Below, piece after piece: positions 24,575 through 33,761 of a stretch of DNA of 64,000 nt. The stretch comes from Galdieria partita (Eukaryota > Rhodophyta > Bangiophyceae > Galdieriales > Galdieriaceae): NCBI GenBank assembly GCA_025991245.1, contig BQMJ01000067.1:1-64000 (forward strand). The letters are read 5' to 3'. The notes under the pieces are model-generated. The model was not told where the DNA came from, did not search any database, and saw nothing but the letters and a program-made list of their open reading frames with translations. Within the stretch, counting starts at the first letter, position 1. Each line of letters starts with the position of its first letter. Position numbers and translations under genes: made by a program.

Positions 24575-26900
24575 AGCTACAAATGCACTGAATCAGGTGA
24601 CAATTCAATAAAGTAGATAAACGACAGTCTAGCATCCACTTCCTTTGGAGATTTGTAAGGAGAAACGTAGATAAAATAAACTCTATCCGAACAATCTTTA
24701 CAGTTCGGATCTCTCACTACTAATCTTGAGTGCTCTGAAGAAACTTTCTTCCTTTGAGAATTTCCCATCTTCTTCAAGTCCGTTCGTTCAACTTGTCATT
24801 CAACTTGATAACCTTGAGAGCCTGGCTCTATAACTAGAATGGCATTGATACGTTGTGAAATAAGACAATCACTTTCTTCAAAATCGTGTTCAACACGAGA
24901 GCGACCGTAATTGTGATCTGAAAAAGAAAATATCGATAATTGAAAAACCAAATCGACTATTCTACACGAGCCAAGTTCTTGTAATAGATAAAATCCGATC
25001 GAGCAAAATTTGAAGGGATATATAATCACAATTCAATTGTCATTCAATCAATCAAAGTACCATCGAAATATCAAAGATCACCTGAATTGAGCGAAAATGA
25101 ATATTTTTTTGATACCATCTTACTAGAGTAGACTTTGATGAAAAACAAAAAATAAAAAATAGCTTTTCATATATACTTCTTTCAGTCCTCCTGCTCTTTT
25201 GCGATAATGACTGTCATAGTTCCCAATTTACTCTCAGTATACTTTAAGCCAAGACTCTAATATCACAACTCTTGTTGGAAGACTATAATATCTCAAAGAT
25301 TCATCCTCAGGAACAACTATTAGACCCTTTGTCAAGATGCGCAGTTTTCAAGATAAAGCTTTGTCTCGTTTCACTTGGAAACAGGAGTACTGATAAGGTT
25401 TGAAGAAAGATTCTCGATCTAGTTCATTTAAACTCTCAATGTAGCGGACATGTTTTAGAATTGCTTCATTGACAAAGTTCGAAACATAAATTTCTATCAA
25501 CTTGTTAAATTCATTGGTGGAATGTTTTCGATTCGGTGATATCTTGAATTTCTCTTGGTATATGTCATGACAGCTTCAACAATGCTCTATCAATAAAACA
25601 GGATATTCAGGATATCTCTCAAACTCTGCTATTCTTCAAAGGTTCAACGCATTGAAGATCACTCAATCAACCACCACTTGGAAGTGAATCGTCAAATGTG
25701 TGATGTTGGCTACCAGCCAAAACAATTCCGCAAGTAGCGAATGAAGACTACAATGAGCAAAAGGGTATTGAAGAATAATATCAAGCTACGATTAACATTC
25801 AAAGGTTCAATACTCTAACAACCAAGAAAATGACATAATGGATGGAGAGGTCATTCTTAATCTCCAGGGATATTCTCCTTTTACATAACGAAAAATTTCA
25901 TTATATTCATCCATGATAAGCCAATTTGGAAATCTCACGATGATTTGAATCAGTCTCTGACAGTCTCTACCAACGTCATCCTTTCCTTTGGTACTCCAAC
26001 AATGTCATTCTCTGAATATTGACATCTTCAGCAAACTCCTTTGAAGGATATGTTGAGGTATTTGATCATAGAAAAATAAAGCTTAGCCATAGCACCTTTG
26101 TCTAGATATTTTTGACATAGTGTTCTCAAGTATCGAACTTTCCAACCTAAAACCCAAAAAATTTGCAGAATTCAACAATCTTTCCTAAACCTCCAACTCC
26201 ACTGGTTGGGTTGAAGCTTGCTTTCACAAGCTGATTCCACCTTGTCAAAGTCGGAGAGATTAGATGTTCCAAATATTTCGGTGTCAACAGTTAGAAGCTT
26301 CTGAAACAATCTCGATGGAGACACCTTCATCAAGGGATAGTACACCAGTCAGTTGTTAAAAAACAAGCTAAATCTGTAATATTATTATCTTTTCAATCAA
26401 TCTTGTCGTGTCACAAGTTTTCCCAAAACATGAAAAGTTCTCAATGAGTCTTTCACAAGAAGTTTATACACTCACCGATAGGAACTTGAGCTCTCAGATG
26501 ACCTTTGGAAATGGTTCTTGAGTCCCAAAGTCTTCCGAAGAGTTGTGACTGTATTTTGATGTTTCTTGGAAAGGTGCCGATCTTTGAACTATCTTGATAG
26601 TCACTTGAACTCATAAAAACTTTCTGAATTCCGTCAGTGTGATATGTTTTGAGACAAAGCCGTGGCTACGGTACGATTGGTAAAACAACCTTTTTTTGAG
26701 AACCTACAGACTCACCTTGTTTGTCTTCCAGTGTCAGGTACATAAATGGTTCCAATAGTATTGTACAAATTGAGAGTCAAACCAACTTTTTTCAAAACTG
26801 CTTCCTATTGTCTCATTATCTTGCATTATTTCAACTTTCTCTCTGAATCATACGCACTTGCAAGGCATCCAATAGGGTTCACCAACAAATGATGATCCAA
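24575..26900 (-). pseudogene. Decayed relic of a gene-A-type NTPase/REase gene
   Basis: Pieces of minus-strand translation match gene A in the right order. Going along the minus strand: GVGGLGK (near 26190, Walker-A-like), NWLIMDEYNEIF (near 25905, matching LIVDEHNALW of gene A), FQLSIFSFSDHN (near 24920, matching FQVSISSFYDHN) and RVYFIYVSPYKSPKE (near 24660, matching the C-terminal ISIVYVTPLPLKE). The order, spacing and total length fit a full-length copy. It has many breaks and is clearly older than the broken gene B paralogue. The 5' limit is approximate. Confidence 0.6.
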
Positions 26901-27076
26901 GTCAATGGATTGAAAAAATGTGTGACTATAGTAATAGAATATTATTTTGTGTAGTTGGAATATCTCATATCGTTCTATTTCCAATACAAACAATGAATGG
27001 GCTTTTCATATTTCTTTCTTTATTTGAACACAAAACGCAATAAAATCAAGTCTTCTATGACATGCATTCCAACTGT

Positions 27077-28777
27077 CTATCCATTCTTTACTGGTTCACC
27101 TGAATGACGACGCAATTCTTCTTCTCTTGCCCTCGACAATGCAACAGCTTTATCATAAGGTGACACAAGTGGAGAATTAGATACAGGTAAACCCAATAAT
27201 TTTCGAAGACTTCTCCAACCTGAACGTATATGATACCATGCAATTGTAAATAGTCCTTCTTCAAATACAACTTTCATTTGTTCCAAAGTATATCCTTTGG
27301 TTTCAGGGAGAAATAAGAATTGCATTATGATTCCTAAAAAGTTGAAACCTGCATAGAAACCAAATGATCCTTGTGGTCCCCATGCAGCTTCCATCGAAGG
27401 CCAAGAGAAGGAAAGTGCAAAGTTGAAAGCATTCACAAAGAATGTGGTTACCAAAGTTCCCGCTGCACGTACATAAGTTGGAAATACTTCTGCACAGAAT
27501 GTCCAAGGCACTGGACCTGCACCAGGAGAATAAGCTACGATGAAGAAGATAACTCCAATAATAAAGAATGCCAAATTCACTTTGCGATCTCCATAAAAGG
27601 AAAACAATACCATTAACAACATAAGAAACATAATTGGAAAAGTGACCAATTGTAATGTTCTTCTACCATAACGATCGATAGTAAAGAATACAATTGGAGT
27701 GGATACCATATTCACAAAACCTGGAAACAAACTAACTGCAACAGAATCACGAGAACTCATATGAATATTCTCTTGAAATACGGTATCGATATAATTCATG
27801 AAGACATTCATTCCACTCATTTGTTGAAATAACATTTCCATAATGCCAACCAAAACAGCTCTTCTTAGGAAAGGCAATCGAATCAACTCCAACATCAAAT
27901 TTTTACCTTCTTGAAGTCTTTCATCTTCTTCGATAGCTTTCTTTATACGAACGAAATCCTTTTCAGCAGTCTCTGGATAAAGTCGAAGCTTTAATAAATT
28001 GTTTTTCGCTTGTTCCAACCTGCCTCTTTTGATCAACCATCTTGGGGATTCTGGAGCTGTCCATATAAGAAACACTTCAATAATGGAAGGAACCATAGGC
28101 ACTCCAATCATAATGCGCCAACCGGTTACTTTATAATCCACCCAAACAAAAATAACGTTAACCAAATAGCCAATAAAGATGCCAATAGTGATAACTTGTT
28201 GATAGAGAGATACTATACCACCTCTGATACTTGTTGGAGCCATTTCTGCAAGAAATACCGGTGCAGTCTCTCCAATAATTCCATAAGAGATGCCAACTAT
28301 AAGACGACCAGGAATGAAAACTTGCCAAGATGGAGCAAGTGCTTCCCATAAACAACCCCCCGTGGATAAAATGGCAGCAACACATATAGAAAATCTTCTT
28401 CCAAAATACGTATTGGTAAATAAGGCAACAAATACTCCAACAAAAGTACCAAAATAAATACAAGACACCATAACTCCTACCAAGTTGGTTCTAGAAGAAA
28501 TATGAAAGTGCGGTTTGTAGCCAACTTGTGCTCCACTGATAGCAGAAATATCAATGCCATAAAACAATACTGCAACGGAAGCTACAAAAACAGACCAATA
28601 AAATGTTTTGGTTTGTTTCCAAGGATGAAGTTTTTCTTCTTCTGTTAAATATTCATCATCCAAGTCTTCAACTGTTTCTTCCTTCCAGTTTTCGTTTTCT
28701 GTTTCTGTATAAATGTTTCCTTCTCCTTGTGTAAATACACTGTTCTCTTTATCTGACATTGTCATAGGAACAAACAC
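27077..28777 (-). CDS. MFS sugar transporter (SP family)
   Basis: Intronless frame of 566 aa; translation may start at the first ATG or at later in-frame ATGs within the first eight codons. An acidic cytosolic N-terminus (about 50 aa) is followed by 12 predicted membrane segments. Family hallmarks are visible: GRR in the loop after TM2-3 (residues 126-128), PESPRWL after TM6 (242-248), QQMSGMN at the start of TM7, and LPETKG near residue 495. These define the sugar porter branch of the major facilitator superfamily, which carries hexoses, pentoses or polyols across the plasma membrane, usually with protons. Substrate cannot be told from sequence. The next gene on the same strand, 288 bp upstream, is a sorbitol-type dehydrogenase, which suggests a polyol or sugar use pair. 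Confidence 0.93.
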   Translation of the reverse strand: MFVPMTMSDKENSVFTQGEGNIYTETENENWKEETVEDLDDEYLTEEEKLHPWKQTKTFYWSVFVASVAVLFYGIDISAISGAQVGYKPHFHISSRTNLVGVMVSCIYFGTFVGVFVALFTNTYFGRRFSICVAAILSTGGCLWEALAPSWQVFIPGRLIVGISYGIIGETAPVFLAEMAPTSIRGGIVSLYQQVITIGIFIGYLVNVIFVWVDYKVTGWRIMIGVPMVPSIIEVFLIWTAPESPRWLIKRGRLEQAKNNLLKLRLYPETAEKDFVRIKKAIEEDERLQEGKNLMLELIRLPFLRRAVLVGIMEMLFQQMSGMNVFMNYIDTVFQENIHMSSRDSVAVSLFPGFVNMVSTPIVFFTIDRYGRRTLQLVTFPIMFLMLLMVLFSFYGDRKVNLAFFIIGVIFFIVAYSPGAGPVPWTFCAEVFPTYVRAAGTLVTTFFVNAFNFALSFSWPSMEAAWGPQGSFGFYAGFNFLGIIMQFLFLPETKGYTLEQMKVVFEEGLFTIAWYHIRSGWRSLRKLLGLPVSNSPLVSPYDKAVALSRAREEELRRHSGEPVKNG

Positions 28778-29065
28778 AAAAATTCACAATTCCAATCTTC
28801 TCTCTTTGTCTTTTAAGACAATGGGATGATACCTAATTCCATGGACAAGACATTTGTTTGGACTGTTCTATGCTTCTCTCGTTCATTATGTCCTCTAGAC
28901 AATGGCCACTCTCTATTTAGATGGACTTTGTCATTTGGACTTGAGTGTTTCTCTTTTCAGAGCAGAATCACAACTCCATCGTCATAATGCATGTCGCCAT
29001 GTCATAGTCTCTCTATTACTATGACTACTTCCACACAACACATTTGGAATTTATTGAATAAAAAC
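28778..29065. promoter_or_regulatory. Spacer upstream of the transporter
   Basis: Gap of 288 bp, one of the longest in the gene-dense part. It must hold the transporter promoter and the 3' end of the dehydrogenase gene. No motif stands out beyond AT-rich patches. Confidence 0.3.
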
Positions 29066-30309
29066 TTATTTCGTTGGGTCTACTGCCACTTTGATGGAGT
29101 CCTTTCCCTCGTTAACGTATTGAATACCTTGAATAATATTATCTAAACTCAACTCATGAGTAACAATACGTTCAACAGGAATCTGCCGACGAAGAATCAT
29201 ATCAATAGCTACTTTATATCCGTTGTCTCCACTACAATGTGCTCCCATAATATCCAACTCTTTCGTATCTCCAATAATAGTCCAATCAACAGACGTCTTA
29301 TCTTTGAACACACTAAACTCCACAAATCTTCCATTTTTACGTATCATATAGAGGCCTTGTTCCACACTTTTGGGATTTCCAGTAGCTTCTAAATATACGT
29401 CGCATCCATATCCATCTGTCAATTCCTGAATATCTTTTACAACGTTGCTCTTGAGAGGATTCAATACAATATCCGCTCCACATTCTCGAGCAATATCCAA
29501 CCTAGAGTCCATGCAGTCCAAAGCAATAAGACGGCCTGGACCAGCTAATTTGGCAGCTGCAACCATTCCTAAGCCAATCGGACCACAACCACTTACGACT
29601 ACAGTATCACCCAATTCAATACGACCTCTGTGAGCTCCATGAACGCCACAACTTAGTGGTTCCACATATACTGCCTCTGAAGGGGAAACTCTTTTAGGAA
29701 TATTGTAAATAATACTATTTTGTGGAAACCTCATATACTAGAAAAGTATTTGTGGAACAATTATCACTGAATAAACATCGATATATATATACACAACTTA
29801 CTTGTCCCATACCACCGTGTACACAACGATGAAAACCAAATATATCATGAGGAGCACATAACCAACGAAGACCTTTGCGACAATACAAACATTTGCCACA
29901 AGCCACAATTTGTTCAGCAGTCACTTGATCTCCCACTTGGACTTGACTTTTCTCTTCCTTATTACCTATTGCAATGACTTCTCCAACAAACTCATGACCT
30001 GGTATTACTGGAGTTTCTACATAAGGCTTTCTGATTTCGTCACCCCAAAACATGGGAGCACCACTCCAGCACTAGAAAAGTCATCAAGTACTCAGTTAAA
30101 CCTCTCGATTAGCTTACTTTAGCATCTCCTGCACAAATTCCACAGCGAGTAACACGTATCAACACTTCTCCAGGTAACAGTTCTTCCTTTGGACGACCCT
30201 CAAACAGAGTATCCCTTGCAGCAATTTCTTCCTCCACCGTATAGTTTTTGATTCCTCGACATAATATACCACGAAAGTGGTCTGGAATAGTTTTATCTAC
30301 TGTTGCCAT
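29066..30309 (-). CDS. Zinc-dependent sorbitol/L-iditol dehydrogenase-like enzyme
   Basis: Three exons: 30309-30118, 30071-29802 and 29737-29066; introns of 46 and 64 nt with GTAAG donors and CTAG acceptors. Product 377 aa. Zn ligands and motifs of the medium-chain dehydrogenase family are in place: CGICAGD (catalytic Zn Cys), GHEFVGEV, the four-Cys structural zinc loop CGKCLYCRKGLRWLC, and GCGPIGLGM of the NAD-binding Rossmann fold. The enzyme class oxidises polyols such as sorbitol or xylitol to ketoses. An in-frame ATG 10 codons upstream (30339) is also possible. The neighbouring MFS transporter supports a role in polyol or sugar catabolism. Confidence 0.88.
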
Positions 30310-30577
30310 ACTACAACGGTATCCACAATGATTCAACAAATATCTTGGTTGACAAGAGAGCTTTATAGCTGTTTGAGACTCCTTTTGGATTCAAAGCTGA
30401 AAATCCTCCAATGCCTCAATTGTCGTTTGGACACTTTCATCAAAGCACCCGAAGCAACTTTGGGACAGCGATTCGTATGGACAATGTTCTTCGTCTATTG
30501 AATAACAAAATCATTTTCTTTATATAAACCAATTGACTAGTTCAAATAAAGCGGAATATAACTTGCAACTGTTATTA

Positions 30578-31742
30578 TTATTCATTGGTAGAATTCTCAG
30601 TGGATACGACGTTCTTTGTTGTTTCTTTTGTATGCGAAGATTCCCAAATCTGTTCTAATATGCCAAGTGCACTTTCAAACTCAACTTGGTCTTTGAAACG
30701 AGAAAATATAAAAGAAGTTTGATTTTTGGTGACGAGTCTTATTCTTCCTTCCTTTCCTTTTTGTATTCTCGATATTTCATCCAATCCTATAACAACCTGT
30801 ATACACACAAAAGAGAATCATCAAGAAACATTCTATCAACATTCTTCTTATGATTACCTCAAATTGTTCCAACTGGATTTGGTCGTGACTTGACTGAAAC
30901 GCTACTCTGTCCACAGTCACAAACAATACACCAGGAAACTCAATTATCTGTTCTTCAGTAGCTTCATTATCCACACAGCGATAACTAGAAACTAGTCAGT
31001 ACACAATACAGAATATAAATATATGTTTGTATATAGGCTACCGTTGCATCAACGAACAAGGAAAAGCGTCTATAAGACTATGATCTTTGGCCCAACTAGG
31101 AAAGGCCTTTTCAAACTGTAACTCCCAATCTTGTGCCGACATATGAGCAAAACGTTTATGTATATCTTGTTCTTCTTCTTCTTCTTCTTTCATATGAAAT
31201 ACATTGTCTAACAATCGGTTCAAAGTACCCCAACCTTTGGAAACACCTTGTCCAACAAAACCCAGATTCTCCTTGGCCTTTTGTTGAGCAATAACGGAAA
31301 GTTCGCTTGCTTTCTTTCTTATTTCCGCAATATGTGAAGCAATACTATCGGCAGTAGAAGTCTCTCCTAGTGTGGTATCGTTGTGGTCAAAGTATCTACG
31401 TACTGCTACTTGTAAATCCCAATTGGCGTTTTGAAGATATTCTTCAGCCTAACAAGAAGAAGAAATAGTTCAATGGAAGTTTCAGTAGAAGAACAACCAA
31501 GGCAGTACTTGAGAAGAAGAAACTTTGGTTACATCAGCAAAAGCTTTGATGAGTTGCGACTTGGTTTCTACATCAAGGTTTGTGGAGTCTTGCGAGTTGT
31601 TATTATTATTTTCTTGTTGTAAGCTCTTTGTCGTTTCTTCTTCAGTTGTTGTAGTTACTTGAGGAGTGGAATTGCTTTCTTCTTCCGACATCATATCTAT
31701 CAACAGGAATTGTCCATTCTTATTCCAAACATTGGCAACCAC
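30578..31742 (-). CDS. UBA-like / GRAM-domain protein
   Basis: Four exons: 31742-31509, 31448-31042, 30984-30858, 30796-30578; introns of 57-61 nt. Product 328 aa. The N-terminus is Ser/Thr/Asn/Gln-rich. Residues around the first splice junction form a UBA-like helix bundle (AFADVTKVSSSQ joined to AEEYLQNANWDLQVAVRYF), as in the UBX/p47 group. The C-terminal third (VLFVTVDRVAFQSS ... RIRLVTKNQTSFIFSRFKD) has the strand pattern of a GRAM domain, a PH-like fold that binds phosphoinositides. A ubiquitin- and membrane-linked trafficking role is likely but not specific. Confidence 0.7.
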
Positions 31743-31886
31743 AATAGAGTGAAACCAATGCAGTCATCAGAGGAACAAACGTTATTATTAGGCACCAGAA
31801 GTCCTCGTAGTAATTCGGATATTGAAAATGGTTAGATTGATTATGGGTTATACCTTATGTGTTGTTAAGTTTTGTTAGGAGCTATA
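31743..31886. promoter_or_regulatory. Shared promoter between divergent genes
   Basis: About 130-140 bp separate the start codons of the GRAM-domain gene (minus) and the VTC1-like gene (plus), so both core promoters must lie here. The stretch is AT-rich with no clear TATA element. Confidence 0.4.
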
Positions 31887-32342
31887 TGGATGGAAACCAA
31901 CCCTACTATTATGACTAGTGAAGAAACCAAAAAAGGGAAAGCAGGGAAAAAGGAAGACTCAGGAAAGAAGAAGAAAGATGATGATCTCAAAACACATATG
32001 GCAAATGAAAGAACTTTCTTCAAGTGGCTATTCACAGGGTTCCATATTGGTGCTATGGGTACTTTTATTTTGGCATTCTTCTCAGAGTCACGAGACCCTT
32101 ACAAGTTATTATTGGTTATATTTTGTTGGTTGATAGCTCTGAGTTTTGTATTGTATGGATTATACAATTATTATAGAAGAAGAAGAGCTCTAAGAATGGG
32201 TTTAAAGGAAAGTACTGAATGGGATGCTCCTCATGGTCCTGCTTTTGTAGTGGCAGGTTTGGTATTGGTTATTGCAAGTGTCATAATATACGCAATATAT
32301 ACCGGAGTAGTAAGTCTCCAAGTTTCCATTGCGCTTAACTAA
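31887..32342 (+). CDS. VTC1-like / DUF202 membrane protein
   Basis: About 150 aa (the frame opens at 31872; ATGs at 31887 and 31914 are also possible). A lysine-rich N-terminus leads into ANERTFFKWLFTGFHIGAMG, the hallmark of the VTC1/DUF202 domain, followed by three membrane segments. In yeast, Vtc1 is a subunit of the vacuolar transporter chaperone that makes polyphosphate and moves it into acidic organelles. Alone it cannot make polyphosphate; a VTC4-type catalytic subunit would have to be encoded elsewhere. Intronless. Confidence 0.85.
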   Translation, partial: WMETNPTIMTSEETKKGKAGKKEDSGKKKKDDDLKTHMANERTFFKWLFTGFHIGAMGTFILAFFSESRDPYKLLLVIFCWLIALSFVLYGLYNYYRRRRALRMGLKESTEWDAPHGPAFVVAGLVLVIASVIIYAIYTGVVSLQVSIALN

Positions 32343-32602
32343 AGTTTTGACAATAGGAACCCCGAAAACCCAACAACTTTAAAGGATTCTGACTAGTTAT
32401 TTTGTATCTAAACAATTTCCTTCATATAAGCGGAGTAGTTGGCTTCAACAATCATAGCAAGTGTTGATACTTTTGATAGTAATACATGGGTCCATTGAAT
32501 TTCTTAGTTTGTATCTACAACAAACAATAGCCTATATTTTATAAACTTGTTTCGAGTATCTTAAACCAATTATACTTCCATTGAAAGAAGTCCAAACACT
32601 CT

Positions 32603-32854
32603 TTACTTGTGTACTTTTGTTAACGCTGCCATTTTATAACATTCCTTGAGTGCTTTGACTTGTTCTTGGCAAGCTGACCAGTTACGGTTATTGTCAGCAA
32701 GACAATCTTCTAGTTTGCGATAAACCTGCGCACAACTGTTCTCTATTGTTAGTTGTTTTACGTATTGAATAAAGAATACAACATACACAGAACTATCAAT
32801 CATATCTTCTACATCAGGTTCCTCTTGTAATGATTCTGAACTCTTCGAACTCAT
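32603..32854 (-). CDS. Twin CX9C (CHCH) protein
   Basis: Short protein of about 83 aa from the ATG at 32854 (the frame opens at 32890). Two CX9C motifs, CAQVYRKLEDC and CQEQVKALKEC, define a coiled-coil-helix-coiled-coil-helix domain. Such proteins are oxidised in the mitochondrial intermembrane space by the Mia40 relay and often help to assemble cytochrome c oxidase. Which family member it is cannot be settled. A possible intron ending just after the first motif Cys was considered, but splicing would remove that Cys, so the unspliced form is preferred. Confidence 0.65.
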   Translation of the reverse strand: MSSKSSESLQEEPDVEDMIDSSVYVVFFIQYVKQLTIENSCAQVYRKLEDCLADNNRNWSACQEQVKALKECYKMAALTKVHK

Positions 32855-32955
32855 ATCACTACAAGTCACATACAATCCCACAATCAACAATAATCGCTAT
32901 TTCACAAAAATCAAAAGTATTGAGCAAATATAGATATGCCATTTATTGGCTGATT

Positions 32956-33744
32956 CTATCCCGAAATATTTGCTATGGGTACAAGTGGAGATAACAAGTT
33001 GTCACTTTCCGATACAGAACTTGTAACCAAAGAGTTTGTTTGACTCCCTTGTGCACAAGTTGAAGACTCACTATCATTGTCATCTTCTTCCCCAGAGTCT
33101 TCCAACGTTGGAAATATCCATCGCCTTTTAGACTGGTCCCGTATTTTCTTCTCTCCAGACTCTGAAAAGCTTCGTTTGCGTTTCGTTGCCACTGCAAGAC
33201 CTTTGCTAACAGCACTTTCGGTGTTCGCTTCCACTGTTCTACAGGTATTGCCAACTTGTGCCTTTATCTCTTCGTGTTGCCTTTTGGTTTGTTCCTTTTC
33301 TTCGTTTCGTCTTGCTTGCTGTGGATTGTTGTTGTTCACCTGGTTTTTGCCTTGTTCTCTTTCCTCATACCACTTTGTAAGTCTCTTTTCCGCTTCCACG
33401 TCACGAAGTCGACGACCTTCTAAGTCTCTACAAGCGGAAACATTCTGAGACTTTTTACGAAAAGCTGCTTGTCCTCTCAAGAGTGTCCCGAATCCACCTT
33501 TACCTCCCTTTAAAACACCTAAAGGTCTTGCTTGGAGAAAGGAACCATCAACAAATCGAGTCAGTCTTTCCTCAGCTGCAACTATTTTCCCTCCATATAG
33601 AAATATTAGAGGCCAACTATAACCTAGCCTTTTCCATATCACTTTTTCCAAGTCGCGAACGGTATCTTGAGAAGATAAATAAACATTCAAAGTACCTAAA
33701 CCTGGAAGTTCTCCAATCAACAACTGAATCCCCCCAACACTCAT
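32956..33744 (-). CDS. SDE2: SDE2 splicing/genome stability factor
   Basis: Intronless, 262 aa from the ATG at 33744 (the frame opens at 33789). Residues 1-81 form a ubiquitin-like domain ending in GG, followed at once by KGGFGTLLRG, the diagnostic SDE2 site where a deubiquitinase cuts after the Gly pair and exposes an N-terminal Lys. Then come CRDLEGRRLR, a charged coiled coil and a basic/acidic tail. In fission yeast the released fragment joins the spliceosome and helps to excise some introns; in animals it acts at stalled forks. Its start codon lies 17 bp from that of the divergent NEDD1-like gene. Confidence 0.9.
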   Translation of the reverse strand: MSVGGIQLLIGELPGLGTLNVYLSSQDTVRDLEKVIWKRLGYSWPLIFLYGGKIVAAEERLTRFVDGSFLQARPLGVLKGGKGGFGTLLRGQAAFRKKSQNVSACRDLEGRRLRDVEAEKRLTKWYEEREQGKNQVNNNNPQQARRNEEKEQTKRQHEEIKAQVGNTCRTVEANTESAVSKGLAVATKRKRSFSESGEKKIRDQSKRRWIFPTLEDSGEEDDNDSESSTCAQGSQTNSLVTSSVSESDNLLSPLVPIANISG

Positions 33745-33761
33745 TTTGTGGATTACCAAAA

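Noticed and set aside
33077-33448. 123-codon plus-strand frame inside SDE2
   Set aside because: Antisense shadow of a strongly supported gene, with no independent features.
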